The position numbers and the translations under genes were made by a program. Shown here piece by piece: positions 31,355-41,275 of a DNA stretch of 64,000 bases (positions are counted from its first letter, which is position 1; each line of letters starts with the position of its first letter). The notes under the pieces are model-generated. The model was not told where the DNA came from, searched no databases, and was given only the letters and a program-made list of their open reading frames with translations. The DNA is from Botryococcus braunii (taxonomy: Eukaryota; Chlorophyta; Trebouxiophyceae): NCBI GenBank assembly GCA_002005505.1, contig KV908677.1, forward strand, positions 1 through 64,000. The letters run 5' to 3'.

Positions 31355-32055
31355 TGTAATAGGTTATGGGCAGTGGCGTATCCTGTAAGCAAGCAGACAG
31401 GTCGTAAGTTCGTGCCTCTCCAGCTACAGTCCTTGACGACTGTCTGCTCTTTAGACACATGCAACTGCATGAACAAGACTGGCATCCTTATGTGCCCACT
31501 ATCTTTCCAAACCAGTTCCGTTACATGTTGATCTGTCAATGAGCATCTACACACGGATAAGCTCCTGACGGCTGAAAGCAAGTACCTTCCTATACTCAAT
31601 CAAGACTCCGTCCCTTAGCTGTTTGGGAGACTTGATTGTCCACTAAGATGGTTCACTTACAAACAAGCAATCAAACATGAACACATTACCAATACACACC
31701 CTGCGTCACCGCACCCGTAAGCAAGCAGACAGGTCGTAAGTTCGTGCCTCTCCAGCTACAGTCCTTGACGACTGTCTGCTCTTTAGACACATGCAACTGC
31801 ATGAACAAGACTGGCATCCTTATGTGCCCAGTATCTTTCCAAACCAGTTGCTCGACTATGCGGTGATCGCAGCTTTAATAGTCCTTTCACACTAACGCGT
31901 AATCTAAATCAGATTGTACCTTATGTTCGAAATAGACCTCATCCGAACGGGTCTTGAGGTACCTTATGTGGATAGTGGACCCGTATACTAATAATGTACA
32001 TTTGAAGATCACCTAAAGCACAAGGCATTCTATAATGTATGTTCCCAACTCAACA
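31355..32055 (-). repeat. Copia G1 5' LTR with internal duplication
   Basis: 701 bp instead of 369. A 133-bp LTR segment occurs twice (31385-31517 and 31717-31849), separated by 199 bp of sequence with no match elsewhere in the window (31518-31716). The G1 3' LTR at 25301 lacks this. The G1 target duplication GAAAC follows at 32056. Confidence 0.88.
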
Positions 32056-32966
32056 GAAACTTTGTCTGTTGAATGTTGTCATGAGACCTGAAGATTATGC
32101 ATGGGATGAGCAGGAGTCATCCCGGGAGGAAAACGGGCTCGATCCCTAGGACGACGAATTTCACATCTCCTCAACCAACTCCACGGGACCGGGTACCCAG
32201 GGCGGGCCGGTCCCGGAATTATTCTCGGAACCCCCAGTGGAGGGAGAAAAAGAGGGAATAATAGAGGAGGAGGAGGAACAAACGTCGTCGTCGGGTAAGC
32301 TCACGGGATCTTTGGGACTGGAGGAGGTGTTGAAGGGCAAACCGGAACAATTGGGGGTGCTCCTTAGGGAGTACAGTGATTTGTTTCCTCAAGGTTTGCC
32401 AGGATTGCCACCGCACAGACAGGTGTATCACACCATCAGGATACAACCTGGCTCTGTACCTCCTAATAAGCCTGCTTATCGTTTATTTTCTCTAGAAATG
32501 GAAGAGTGTACTAAAACAGTGGATGAGCTTCTCGCATTAGGGCACATCCGGCCCAGTCACTCACCTTATGCATCTCCTGTTCTTTTTGTTAAAAAGAAGG
32601 AAGGAACTTATAGGATGGTAATTGATTTATAGAGCTGTCAACCAGATTACCATTCCGGATAGGTACCCCTTGCCCCGGATTGATGATTTGCTTGATAGGC
32701 TCAAAGGAGCAAAGGTCTTCTCAAGCCTGGACTTATTGAGCGGATACCATCAAGTCCGGCTTAAAGAAGAAGATATCCCAAAGACAGCATTTAGAACACC
32801 ATTTGGGTTGTACGAGTTTCTGGTGCTCCCCTTTGGTTTAACGAATGCTCCGGCCACTTTTCAGCGGCTGATGAATGAAATCTTCCATGATTTCATTCGG
32901 GAGGGATTTGTCGTTGTCTATTTGGATGATGTGCTCATTTTCAGCAAGGATGAAAACATGCATTAT
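32056..32966 (+). pseudogene. pol: Gypsy C Pol: protease-RT spacer and RT N-terminal part
   Basis: Frame-continuous with 25300 through GAAAC. An acidic spacer carries a TAG at 32147-32149. RT starts with LPPHRQVYHTIRI and PSHSPYASPVLFVKKKEG. An extra T at about 32626 shifts the frame right after MVID. RT then continues ([37 protein letters not shown]) to the catalytic [10 protein letters not shown] and stops at the copia B insertion (ATTAT, 32962-32966). Confidence 0.92.
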
Positions 32967-33658
32967 TGTTGTGTTAATTAATTTTTATGCCTTTCCCTCA
33001 GAGGAGAAATAATGGCAAGTCTCCAGATGAAGACAATACCAATTAGGAAGGAGGGGCAGAACTCTGAGTTCTGCCAGGCAATACATGCATTTGAACGAAG
33101 ACAATCATAACGCAAGTTACAGACACGTTTGTAGAAAGGAGGCGTATGGGGCAAGCACGGATAGGGAAGGCACTTGGTTGGAACTACAGTGGCACTCCGG
33201 GTGTCTATCAATCAGTTGCTAACCAGTCCTTGACCTGTATAAGTCCGTGCCTACTTAACAACGCACAAGTAGGAGGACATCGTCTAACACCCTCCGTGCC
33301 GCCACCATGCAGGTGACTTAATCCTTATTGTATTCCTGGATTTAGCATTCAGATGAACATTGTTAGAACATGTTAGACATATGGAGTTGAGTTTAGCTCA
33401 TCGGACAAAGTAAGGAGCACGACCTGAGTGAGAGCAGGTTAGTCGTGTTTGAACTGCGTCACCTCGTTAGTAGAGATGAGAGATATTGTAAGACTTGGTT
33501 GGAACTACAGTGGCACTCCGGGTGTCTATCAATCAGTTGCTAACCAGTCCTTGACCTGTATATGTCCGTGCCTACTTAACAACGCACAAGTAGGAGGACA
33601 TCGTCTAACACCCTCCGTGCCGCCACCATGCAGGATACGCCAAGCTCAGAATATGTCA
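32967..33658 (+). repeat. Copia B 5' LTR with internal duplication
   Basis: 692 bp against 371 bp for the 3' LTR. A 142-bp segment starting ACTTGGTTGGAAC is present at 33172-33313 and 33493-33634, separated by 179 bp found nowhere else in the window. It carries the imperfect palindrome GGCAGAACTC-T-GAGTTCTGCC at about 33055-33075. Confidence 0.9.
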
Positions 33659-33671
33659 GGTTATGGGCCCA
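33659..33671 (+). promoter_or_regulatory. Copia B primer binding site
   Basis: GGTTATGGGCCCA directly after the LTR CA, identical to the A and G sites. Confidence 0.88.
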
Positions 33672-33726
33672 CGGGCTCGGATGCTGAAAATGGGTGGCGC
33701 CTAAATCGGAGCGCACTAGACTGTGA

Positions 33727-34227
33727 ATGGCGAAGAAGCGGACAAAGCAAACAGCCAGGAAGACTACCAACCTCAACGTCCCAGCGCGCTTGAGATCAGG
33801 ACCTCCGTAATACAACGAACTAATCAGAGAAGGAGGACAACGTGGAGACCGCAATCCTGACGAGAGAGCCTTTATCGTCAAGGACTACATCTTTCACCTT
33901 CACGTTGGCTGTCCGCTAGCTCAACCCACCTGGTTCAGAGAGAGATTCCTAATTTATCCTGCATACAAGTTTACTCCTTGGGAAATCTCATTTGTGAATC
34001 TAGAGCCAGGTTTTGTCACTCGGGCCAAGTTTCGAACATACTTCCGTACGACCGAGTGGATCAATCGTGAACAAGAATTAGCTGAAAGCACTGCATATCT
34101 AGCTGTTGAGTCTGCGTTGGCATCTTTGCCATCAGGGTTACTCAAGGACTTGGAGAATTCAAGGGAGAAGTTGCGTTCAGAATCTGAGTGGGAGTCTGAC
34201 TCTGATGTGGAAAGGGACATAGAGTAA
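33727..34227 (+). pseudogene. orf0 of copia B, one nonsense codon
   Basis: 166 codons from ATG 33727 to TAA 34225-34227, interrupted by a TAA at 33808-33810 (codon 28). Like the A orf0 it has a Lys/Arg-rich N-terminus, then DERAFIVKDY, WFRERFLIYPAYK, WEISFVN, PGFVTRAKF and a Ser/Asp/Glu-rich C-terminus. The relation to A is obvious along most of the length, while DNA identity is low, as expected for a family-level divergence. It ends 51 bases before the gag ATG. If the premature stop is a recent mutation, the ORF was maintained in this family too. Confidence 0.85.
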
Positions 34228-34278
34228 GATCTTGCTGCTACCTTGCGAGTACTGGAGTTATAAGACAACTGGGAAATT

Positions 34279-36918
34279 ATGACTTCCAAGAAGAAAGGAT
34301 CATCAGCTAGTGGAGCATCAACGTCAAGCAGTGAACCAGCCTCATCCACGCCCGTCAGAGAACCCTGTACTCCCAGCACCTCAAGAGGCAGCGGAGATGA
34401 GCTGCCCAAGATTATCCCAACAAATGTCAAGGTACACATAAAACTGAAGGAACGGGGGACAAATATTATTGTTTGGAAGAATGCATTTTTGGCAGCAAAT
34501 GAGTCAAAAGGGTCTCTACCTGCCATCCTGGAGGCTATGCCTGGTACAGCACATGATGCAGCCGCAATGTTGCTGATTTATGAGTCGGTCCCAGAGGAAT
34601 GGCTGGGACCTCTGTCTAATCTGCCCTCTGCCTATGATGCATATGAGTTCATCTGCAGAAAGTTTATTGGTGGATATAATATCCAGGCCAATGCAGACTG
34701 GCTCCAAGAAATGAGCCAGGGAATGAAACATGACGAGACGATTTCGCAGTATGTCAACAGAATGATCAACCTGAAGGCATGCCTTGACAGGAACAACCAT
34801 GCTCTACTGGATGCACACGTTGCAACCCAGATTGTGCAGGGCGTGCCCGATGCAGCTAAAGAGCCAGGAATGATCACAACTGCTGCAGCACAACCCCTGG
34901 AGAAGCTGGCTGGACTTCTGCGCAACACAGCAGCTGCAGTGGGTTTTGATGAATATGCTCCTCGCCAACCAAGGGTTTTGGCTCTTGGGCAAGGCTCCAG
35001 TGGAACCAATACCCCAGCAGCGGCCAGTGCAGCCCATCAGCAGGCCCAACCAACTGTCTCTGAGGCCAAGTCCGAGACAAAGGGCATCTGCAACTACTGC
35101 AATAAGAAGGGGCATTACTGGAGGGACTGTCGAAAGAGGAAGCGGGACGAGGAGACCCAACGGAACGTAGTGGCAGCGGTCCAACAACTGCAAGGAATGT
35201 GGCCACAGGGACCTCCACCTTTGGGTGGCCCACACCCTCCTGCAGCCCAGCTGGCGCACCCTGGACTGGATGCCTTTCCGGCATGGTTTCAACCCCCAGC
35301 TCCCCCACCTCCACCACCTGGAGGTATGCCATACATAACTTCCCTCAACATCCTGAAGACTCCTGTCAGAAATTCGTCTCTGCAATCCTGGCTGGTGGAC
35401 AGTGGAGCATCTGTACATCTGGTGAATGATGTGACCCTGCTGCATAATCCAACTGTGCATGCCAAACCCATCCCATTACATCTGGCCACTTCAGATGCCA
35501 CTGGAGGAATTGTAGCATCTGGCTCTGTCTGCATCCTCAGTCGAGTGGGAGTTCCCCTGTGGATACATCATGTTCAGTGTGTTCCTTCTGCAACCTCAAA
35601 CATACTGTCAGTATCTGCAGCATTGCGGGATGGGGCAGTCTTTCGCACAGATGATGTTGGAGCGTTCACTGAAGTGTGTGGTCCAAACAGCTGGAGGCCT
35701 CGGATCAGTGCAGAGAAAGGGCTATTTTACATTCATCAAGTTGTAGCTCTGAGTCCCAGTGTTAACCACAGAAGAATCTCAGCTGCTGTGAAGTCCAAAA
35801 CCCCCACCCAAACCTCACACAACTGTGCCAGACGATACCTCTGGCATAGCAGAATGGGAGATCCAGGTGAAACATGGATGCAGCGCCTAACCAATGAGGA
35901 CCTGGTCTCGGGACTTGTTACATCCCTATGCCCCTGCTCCAATTGTCCAGTCTACTGTGAAGCATGTATTGAGGGAAAGACATCTCGGCCTCCATTTGGA
36001 GTAAGCAGTAGACCAGCTGTTGAACCACTTGACAGAGTACATATTGACACTGTGGGCCCCATCTTTCCTGTTGCAGTAACTGGTGAACGTTACTGGGTGA
36101 CTGCTTTGGATGAGTCATCTCAGTTAAAGGCAGTCCTGCCTGTGAAGTCCAAAGATGCCATCAGTGCTGCTGTGCGGGACCTCCTTCTATATTGGCAGAC
36201 CCAGAAGAAAACCAAAGTGAAGTGTGTCCGGTGTGACCGTGGAACTGAATTTCTGAATGCCACGTTTAAAGAATTTTGTGCATCCCAGGGGACTAAATTG
36301 GAGACCTCAGCTCCTTACACCCCGCAACAGAATGGAGCAGCAGAAAGAGCCAATCGCACCCTCAAGAAACGTACCAGGACTCTTCTGGCTTTGGCAGCTG
36401 CCAGTCCAACGTTGTGGAAGGAGGCCCTGGAGACTGCCTGCACCCTACTGAACATGGGTCCCAGTACCGGGAGGGACCGCACGCCATCAGAATTATTTTT
36501 TGGCTACAAACCAAATGTAACCCCATTGCGTACCTGGGGTTGCTTGGCCTTTGTGCACATTCCTGATGTCCAGCGCTCTGTGTTTTCCCCCAAAACTGTG
36601 CCTGGGATGCTTACTGGTTACTCAGCCTCCTCCAAAGCCTATCGGATCTATGTGGGAGGGGGTATCTGGAAGGAGAGCAGAGATGTGGTTTTCGTGGAGC
36701 ACCTCAGGGGAGCCTCTCGGGTTGGCATGAGCGTTTCCCCAACACAGCCTACAGAGTTCCTGTGTCCTGAGCCCTCTGCAAGTGACACTCCCCCAGTCTT
36801 TCCCGGTACCTCCCCTGGCACAACCAACATCAGCCTTGAGACAGATCCTGATGACCCATACAGTGAGCCAGAGTACCTGCCAGCCTCCAGCAACCTCCCC
36901 ACGCAGCCCGTCACATGA
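34279..36918 (+). pseudogene. gag-pol: Copia B Gag-protease-integrase
   Basis: 879 codons. Gag has KVHIKLKERGTNIIVWKN near residue 52 and zinc knuckle CNYCNKKGHYWRDC near 271. Protease WLVDSGASVHLV is near 371. In the pre-integrase zinc region the second His is replaced: RMGDPG (Asp528, codon at 35860) where A and G have RLGHPG. Integrase core: D in HIDTVGP, D in RCDRGTEF, E in NGAAERAN. It ends TGA at 36916-36918, overlapping an ATG of the next frame. In A the same place is read through in one frame, so this is probably a frameshift mutation. Confidence 0.9.
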
Positions 36919-39675
36919 CCCCCAGGAAGGCTGAGCCCGAGCCTGAATCCAGAAGACTGTGTGACCCAGTGGAGATGGATCAAACCCTGGAGGCAGTACA
37001 GGACTTAGCCAGAGGAGTGAGAGGGGACTCCCACCGTCGACCGCAGATGGAGCGAGCCCAGGAGGTCCTCAGACCAACTAGGTCTGAATGCCACAACCAC
37101 CAATTGGATGGCCTGACCCGGGCTCAACGACACGAACAACGAACCGCCGCCAAAGACCTCCTGCTGCCACAGGAGAAGGGAGAGAGCAGAGAGCGAGAGG
37201 GGTTGACTGAATGTGACTCTCTGTCACAGGGACCAGGGGAAGTGCAGCTAGAGGGTGACTCACATGAGGGGCATGAATTGCATGTGAGTGCAGTGAGGGG
37301 GGCAGCTACATGCAAAGCTGCAAATGGTCCCGGGGAGCTGAGCAGCATGGGTGGGTCCTGTTTAGTGACTGAGAGAAATGTAAGAGATGTGACCACCCAG
37401 AGTTCTTCTGGCAACCCGTCCAGTCAGAGCATTCCTGGACGGGACTGTGGTGGCAGCCACCGGTCAGAGGAAGCATCATATGCTTCCTCTGCACCAGCCA
37501 AGCATGATTGTGAGCGGGAGACAGGGTCTGCATCCCTGACTCCTTGTAAGGGACGAGAGGAGGAGGTGAATCAGGAGCACAGACATTGTGGAGACAGACC
37601 AAATTACAAGTGCTCACTGAGAGGTACCTGTGCCTGGGAGAATGATGTCAGAGATGTGAGGTCACTCTCAACAGTGACATGCAGTCGGTCTGAGAGGCAT
37701 GTGGATCACGTAAATCAGGGGAAGTATGCAGACACTCTGCCATATCCCGATGTTGCTTGTGAGAGACCTGAAGAGTCTGAACTCTTGCAGGCATGTCAGA
37801 GTGTGTCCGAGGAGGTGAATCGGAAGTCTGGACAAGGTGAAGGAATTCCAAATTACAAAGACTGTCCGAGAGGTACCTGTGCATGGGAGGATGATGTGAG
37901 GGATGAGCAGAGTAACTTGTGCAAAGCCAAGTGTGAGTCCAAGCGAGAGCGTGCTATGAGAGAGCATTCTACTCCTACTGGAGAGCCTGTGATGTGTAAC
38001 TCGGTGAGTGTCAGTGGAAGAGTAGTGGGTTCTGGACAAAGCGAGAGAAAATCAGGCAATACAGAGGAAAAGCACACAGGTGTCAGATTTGGGAAAATTC
38101 ACATTCCTTCTAATTTGAGAGAAGCACAGATGTCTCCCCAGTGGGAATACTGGAAGGCAGCTATGCAGGAAGAGCAAAATTCACTAGATACTCATGAGGT
38201 CATGGAGTATGGCCGAGACCTCGTGGACACAAGGTTATTCCAGTTCACTGGATATTTTCAGTGAAAATGGATGCACATGGCAATGTGGTGAGATTCAAGG
38301 CCAGATTAGTGGCACAGGGATGCAGACAAATCCCTGGAGTGGATGTGATGGAGGTTTTTGCTCCTACTAGTAACTATGGAGCTAGAAGAGCACTGCTGGC
38401 TGTTGCTGCAAGAGAGGGCTGTGAAATTCATCAGGTGGACGTTAAGACCGCCTTTCTGAATGGTGAGCTTGAGGAGGAAGTATATGTAACACAACCTCCT
38501 GGCTTTGAGAATGGTGATAAGAATATTGTGTGCCGATTGAGAAAGGCGTTGTATGGCCTGAAGCAGGCTCCACGTGCCTGGCACAAAACCCTGAATGACA
38601 AACTTGAAGTCATGGGGTATGAGGTGTGCAAGAGTGATGCGGGAGTGTATGTGAGATGCTCTACTGATGGAGGAAAGTCCTATGTGCTGATCTATGTTGA
38701 TGATCTTCTGATAGTTTCCAAGGGTATGTCAGAAGTCGAGAGAGTGAAGGGACTCCTCAAGAAAGAGTTCACCATCCATGATCTTGGAGAAGTGAAGGAT
38801 TTCTTGGGATGTCAAGTGATGAGAGATAGAGATAAAGGTCTAATCACCCTGAGTTGCATCCCTAAAATCGATGCACTTGTAGAGAAATTTGGCTTGGATC
38901 TTGAGTCAGTGGGACCTGATACTCCCATGACAAAAGATTTTGTAATGTCCCAAAGGCCTGCACCGAGAGATGGGAGCGACAGCATTGGTGCTGGCAGTCC
39001 ACTACCTCCAGGTCACCGTTACTGTGAGTTAGTAGGGTCTCTTCTGTATATAGCCAACACCACACGTCCCGATATAGCTCAGGCAGTAGGTGTATTGTCT
39101 CGTTACCGCATATCTCCCACCACGGCACATTGGAATGAAGCCATCCGTGTGTTGAAGTATCTGAAAGGAACCCGAGATTTGGTTCTAACTCTCGGAGGGG
39201 GGGAGATAGAGCTAGAAGGCTATGTGGATGCCGACTATGGAGGTGATCAGGATCATTGCTTTTCTACCACTGGCTTTGTCCTCACTGTGTTTGGAGGAGC
39301 AGTGGTGTGGGGAAGTAAAAAGCAATCTGCTGTTGCCACTTCAACAGTGGAGGCTGAGTTCATGGCAGCAAGTGCTGTTGTGAAGGAAGCAAATTGGCTG
39401 AGAGGTTTCCTGGAGGAAATTGGAGTGTTACCGTGGATAGTGAAGATTCATTGTGACAAGGGTGTATAAACCACCTGAGGAATCCGGTGTACTCCAAACA
39501 CACAAAGCATATTGCAATTAGCTGTCACTTTGCCCGTGAAGCTATTGCAAAGGGGCAGGTTGAATTCAAGTACATTCAATCTGCTAGAAATGTGGCTGAC
39601 ATTTTTACCAAACCACTAGTTAGACAAGTGGTTCTGGAACATCGTAACTCACTGGGACTGGCCAAGTTTCTGTGA
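36915..39675 (+). pseudogene. pol: Copia B linker, RT and RNase H, frameshifted
   Basis: The linker (36915-38110) is hydrophilic, rich in Cys, Glu and Arg, and carries two copies of a module EEVN..PNYK..RGTCAWE.DVR (about 37560-37665 and 37810-37915); A has one. A one-base loss at about 38210 shifts the frame in the RT start. RT continues from KMDAHGNVVRFKARLVAQG to YVDDLLIVSKG. RNase H has DADYGG and VEAEFMAAS. A loss of about 4 bases near 39460 (CDKGV then TAA) shifts the last part, 39487-39675, which ends LGLAKFL. Confidence 0.9.
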
Positions 39676-39680
39676 GGTAA

Positions 39681-39693
39681 AGGCAAGGGGAAG
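39681..39693 (+). promoter_or_regulatory. Copia B polypurine tract
   Basis: AGGCAAGGGGAAG immediately before the 3' LTR TGTTGTG. The same AAGGGGAAG core as A and G. Confidence 0.88.
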
Positions 39694-40064
39694 TGTTGTG
39701 TTAATTAATTTTTATGCCTTTCCCTCAGAGGAGAAATAATGGCAAGTCTCCAGATGAAGACAATACCAATTAGGAAGGAGGGGCAGAACTCTGATTGCCG
39801 CCAGGCAATACATGCATTTGAACGAAGACAATCATAACGCAAGTTACAGACACGTTTGTAGAAAGGAGGCGTATGGGGCAAGCACGGATAGGGAAGGCAC
39901 TTGGTTGGAACTACAGTGGCACTCCGGGTGTCTATCAATCAGTTGCTAACCAGTCCTTGACCTGTATATGTCCGTGCCTACTTAACAACGCACAAGTAGG
40001 AGGACATCGTCTAACACCCTCCGTGCCGCCACCATGCAGGATACGCCAAGCTCAGAATATGTCA
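39694..40064 (+). repeat. Copia B 3' LTR
   Basis: 371 bp, TGTTGTGTTAATT to CTCAGAATATGTCA, followed by target duplication ATTAT (40065-40069). Lacks the duplication seen in the 5' LTR; the central palindrome is damaged here (GATTGCCGCC in place of GAGTTCTGCC). Confidence 0.93.
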
Positions 40065-40069
40065 ATTAT

Positions 40070-40463
40070 GTTCATTTGGAAAAAGTCTTCGCTCGCTTGC
40101 GAGAGAAGCAACTCTTTGCCAAGCTACCCAAGTGTGAGTTCATGCGTTCTGAACTTCGATACTTGGGGCATATCATTGGAAGGGATGGATTAAAGGTGAC
40201 CACAAAAGGTGGAAGTAGTCAAGGAATGGCCCGTACCCAAAAACACCACGGATGTCCGTAGGTTTCTGGGCCTTGCAAACTACTTCAGGAAGTTTATCAG
40301 GGACTTTAGTGCCATCGCTGCTCCTTTAACAAAGTTGTCAAGCAGCAAGAGGGCATGGGAATGGGAATTGGAACAGAAGGAATCTTTTTCAGCATTGAAG
40401 ACTGCTTTGGTAGAGGCCCCTATCTTATCACTACCTGATCTTCGGAAACCATTTCAAGTGACA
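40070..40463 (+). pseudogene. pol: Gypsy C Pol: RT C-part and start of RNase H
   Basis: Continues [15 protein letters not shown] with VHLEKVFARLREKQLFAKLPKCEF and LRYLGHIIGRDGLKV. A base loss near 40200 shifts the frame, and RT thumb and RNase H start (RRFLGLANYFRKFIRDF, ALVEAPILSLPD) continue in the new frame. It ends at TSD TGACA (40459-40463), where gypsy D enters. Confidence 0.9.
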
Positions 40464-40689
40464 TGTTATGGCAATCAGCGGAAGAGTATTTGACTGAGGC
40501 AAAGAGATCCGTTCATGAAGACGAAGATAGCGACCGATTACAATGCGTGAAGTTCTCGTCTTAAATGCGACGCAGAGCGGCCAATTATAGAATGTACGCG
40601 TTCATCTAAGTATATATGAAAACCAGAGAGAGCTGTACGGGATCTCTCCATGCACGCATATGAAGTACAAGGTAATGGTTGTCTTTACA
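40464..40689 (-). repeat. Gypsy D 3' LTR
   Basis: 226 bp, minus strand TGTAAAGACAACC to GATTGCCATAACA. The purine tract CCAAGGGGGAGGGAA (plus 40690-40704, reversed) precedes it. Confidence 0.92.
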
Positions 40690-41275
40690 TTCCCTCCCCC
40701 TTGGAATGAAGATGACGGGCAAGGGCCCTTCTTCATGAAACGCAGATCATGAAGATAGATCAAAAAGCCAAAGGAAACCCTTCCGATCTTGCGCAATTAA
40801 CCCACACACATCGGGTCAATTACAAGTTGCAGAGAAACAAGACATTGGAAGATACTCCAGGCAGGGAAAAGAGGAACAATTCCCTCCAGTAGCACAGAAG
40901 ATGGCCTTTAAGGGCCTTCCCTTCCAATAGAAAGTCGCATCGAGGGAAGAACTGTCCACCACTATAAGTTGATTCCAAGGGGTATGGCTCCCAATCCATA
41001 TTACTCCCCCCCATCATTCAACCCAAGTACAGTAGAACAGTAAGCCAGAAAAATAAGGTACAGTGTACCTTATGCTGTACTGTGTGTTGTACTGCTTTTT
41101 GAAAGAGGGTCCACAGAGCCTAATTGCAAGGCAACAAACACCATAAGGAGTACCCTCCCAGCCCCAAACCCTCCCAACCCAGAACCCACCCTCCCAAGTC
41201 TAAGCGCAGCCGCAGTACAGAGACCCATGCGGCGAAGATCCAGGCTGCCAAGAGGAAATCATTGCTCCAGCAAGG
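40690..41275 (-). other. Gypsy D 3' untranslated region
   Basis: No ORF of interest. It contains the PPT next to the LTR and a short perfect inverted repeat AAGGTACA-G-TGTACCTT near 41056-41072. Confidence 0.7.

Larger units (their letters stand above)
25301..32055 (-). mobile_element. Copia G composite: G1 (minus) containing truncated G2 (plus)
   Basis: Flanked by GAAAC on both sides (25296-25300, 32056-32060). The outer ends are G1 LTRs in minus orientation. Inside lie the last bases of G1 RNase H, a G2 element in plus orientation (LTR, PBS, gag, pol to the linker), a TIR element, and then the first part of G1 gag and its leader. G2 lacks RT, RNase H and a 3' LTR; G1 lacks everything from mid-gag to the RNase H tail. 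One deletion after G2 inserted into G1 would explain both losses. Confidence 0.85.
32967..40064 (+). mobile_element. Ty1/copia element B, full length, decayed
   Basis: LTRs 32967-33658 and 39694-40064, target duplication ATTAT (32962-32966, 40065-40069), half-tRNA PBS, orf0, gag-pol and PPT. Related to A through all domains but with different LTRs. At least three frame breaks and one orf0 nonsense codon. Confidence 0.94.

Noticed and set aside
33314..33492. The copia B LTR spacer starts GTGACT and ends AG, like an intron
   Set aside because: The corresponding spacer in copia G1 does not have GT-AG borders, and the flanking duplication is not explained by splicing.
36915..36918. ATGA overlap in copia B as a third coupled ORF junction
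   Set aside because: The A family reads through this place in one frame and B has other frameshifts, so a random frame break is more likely.
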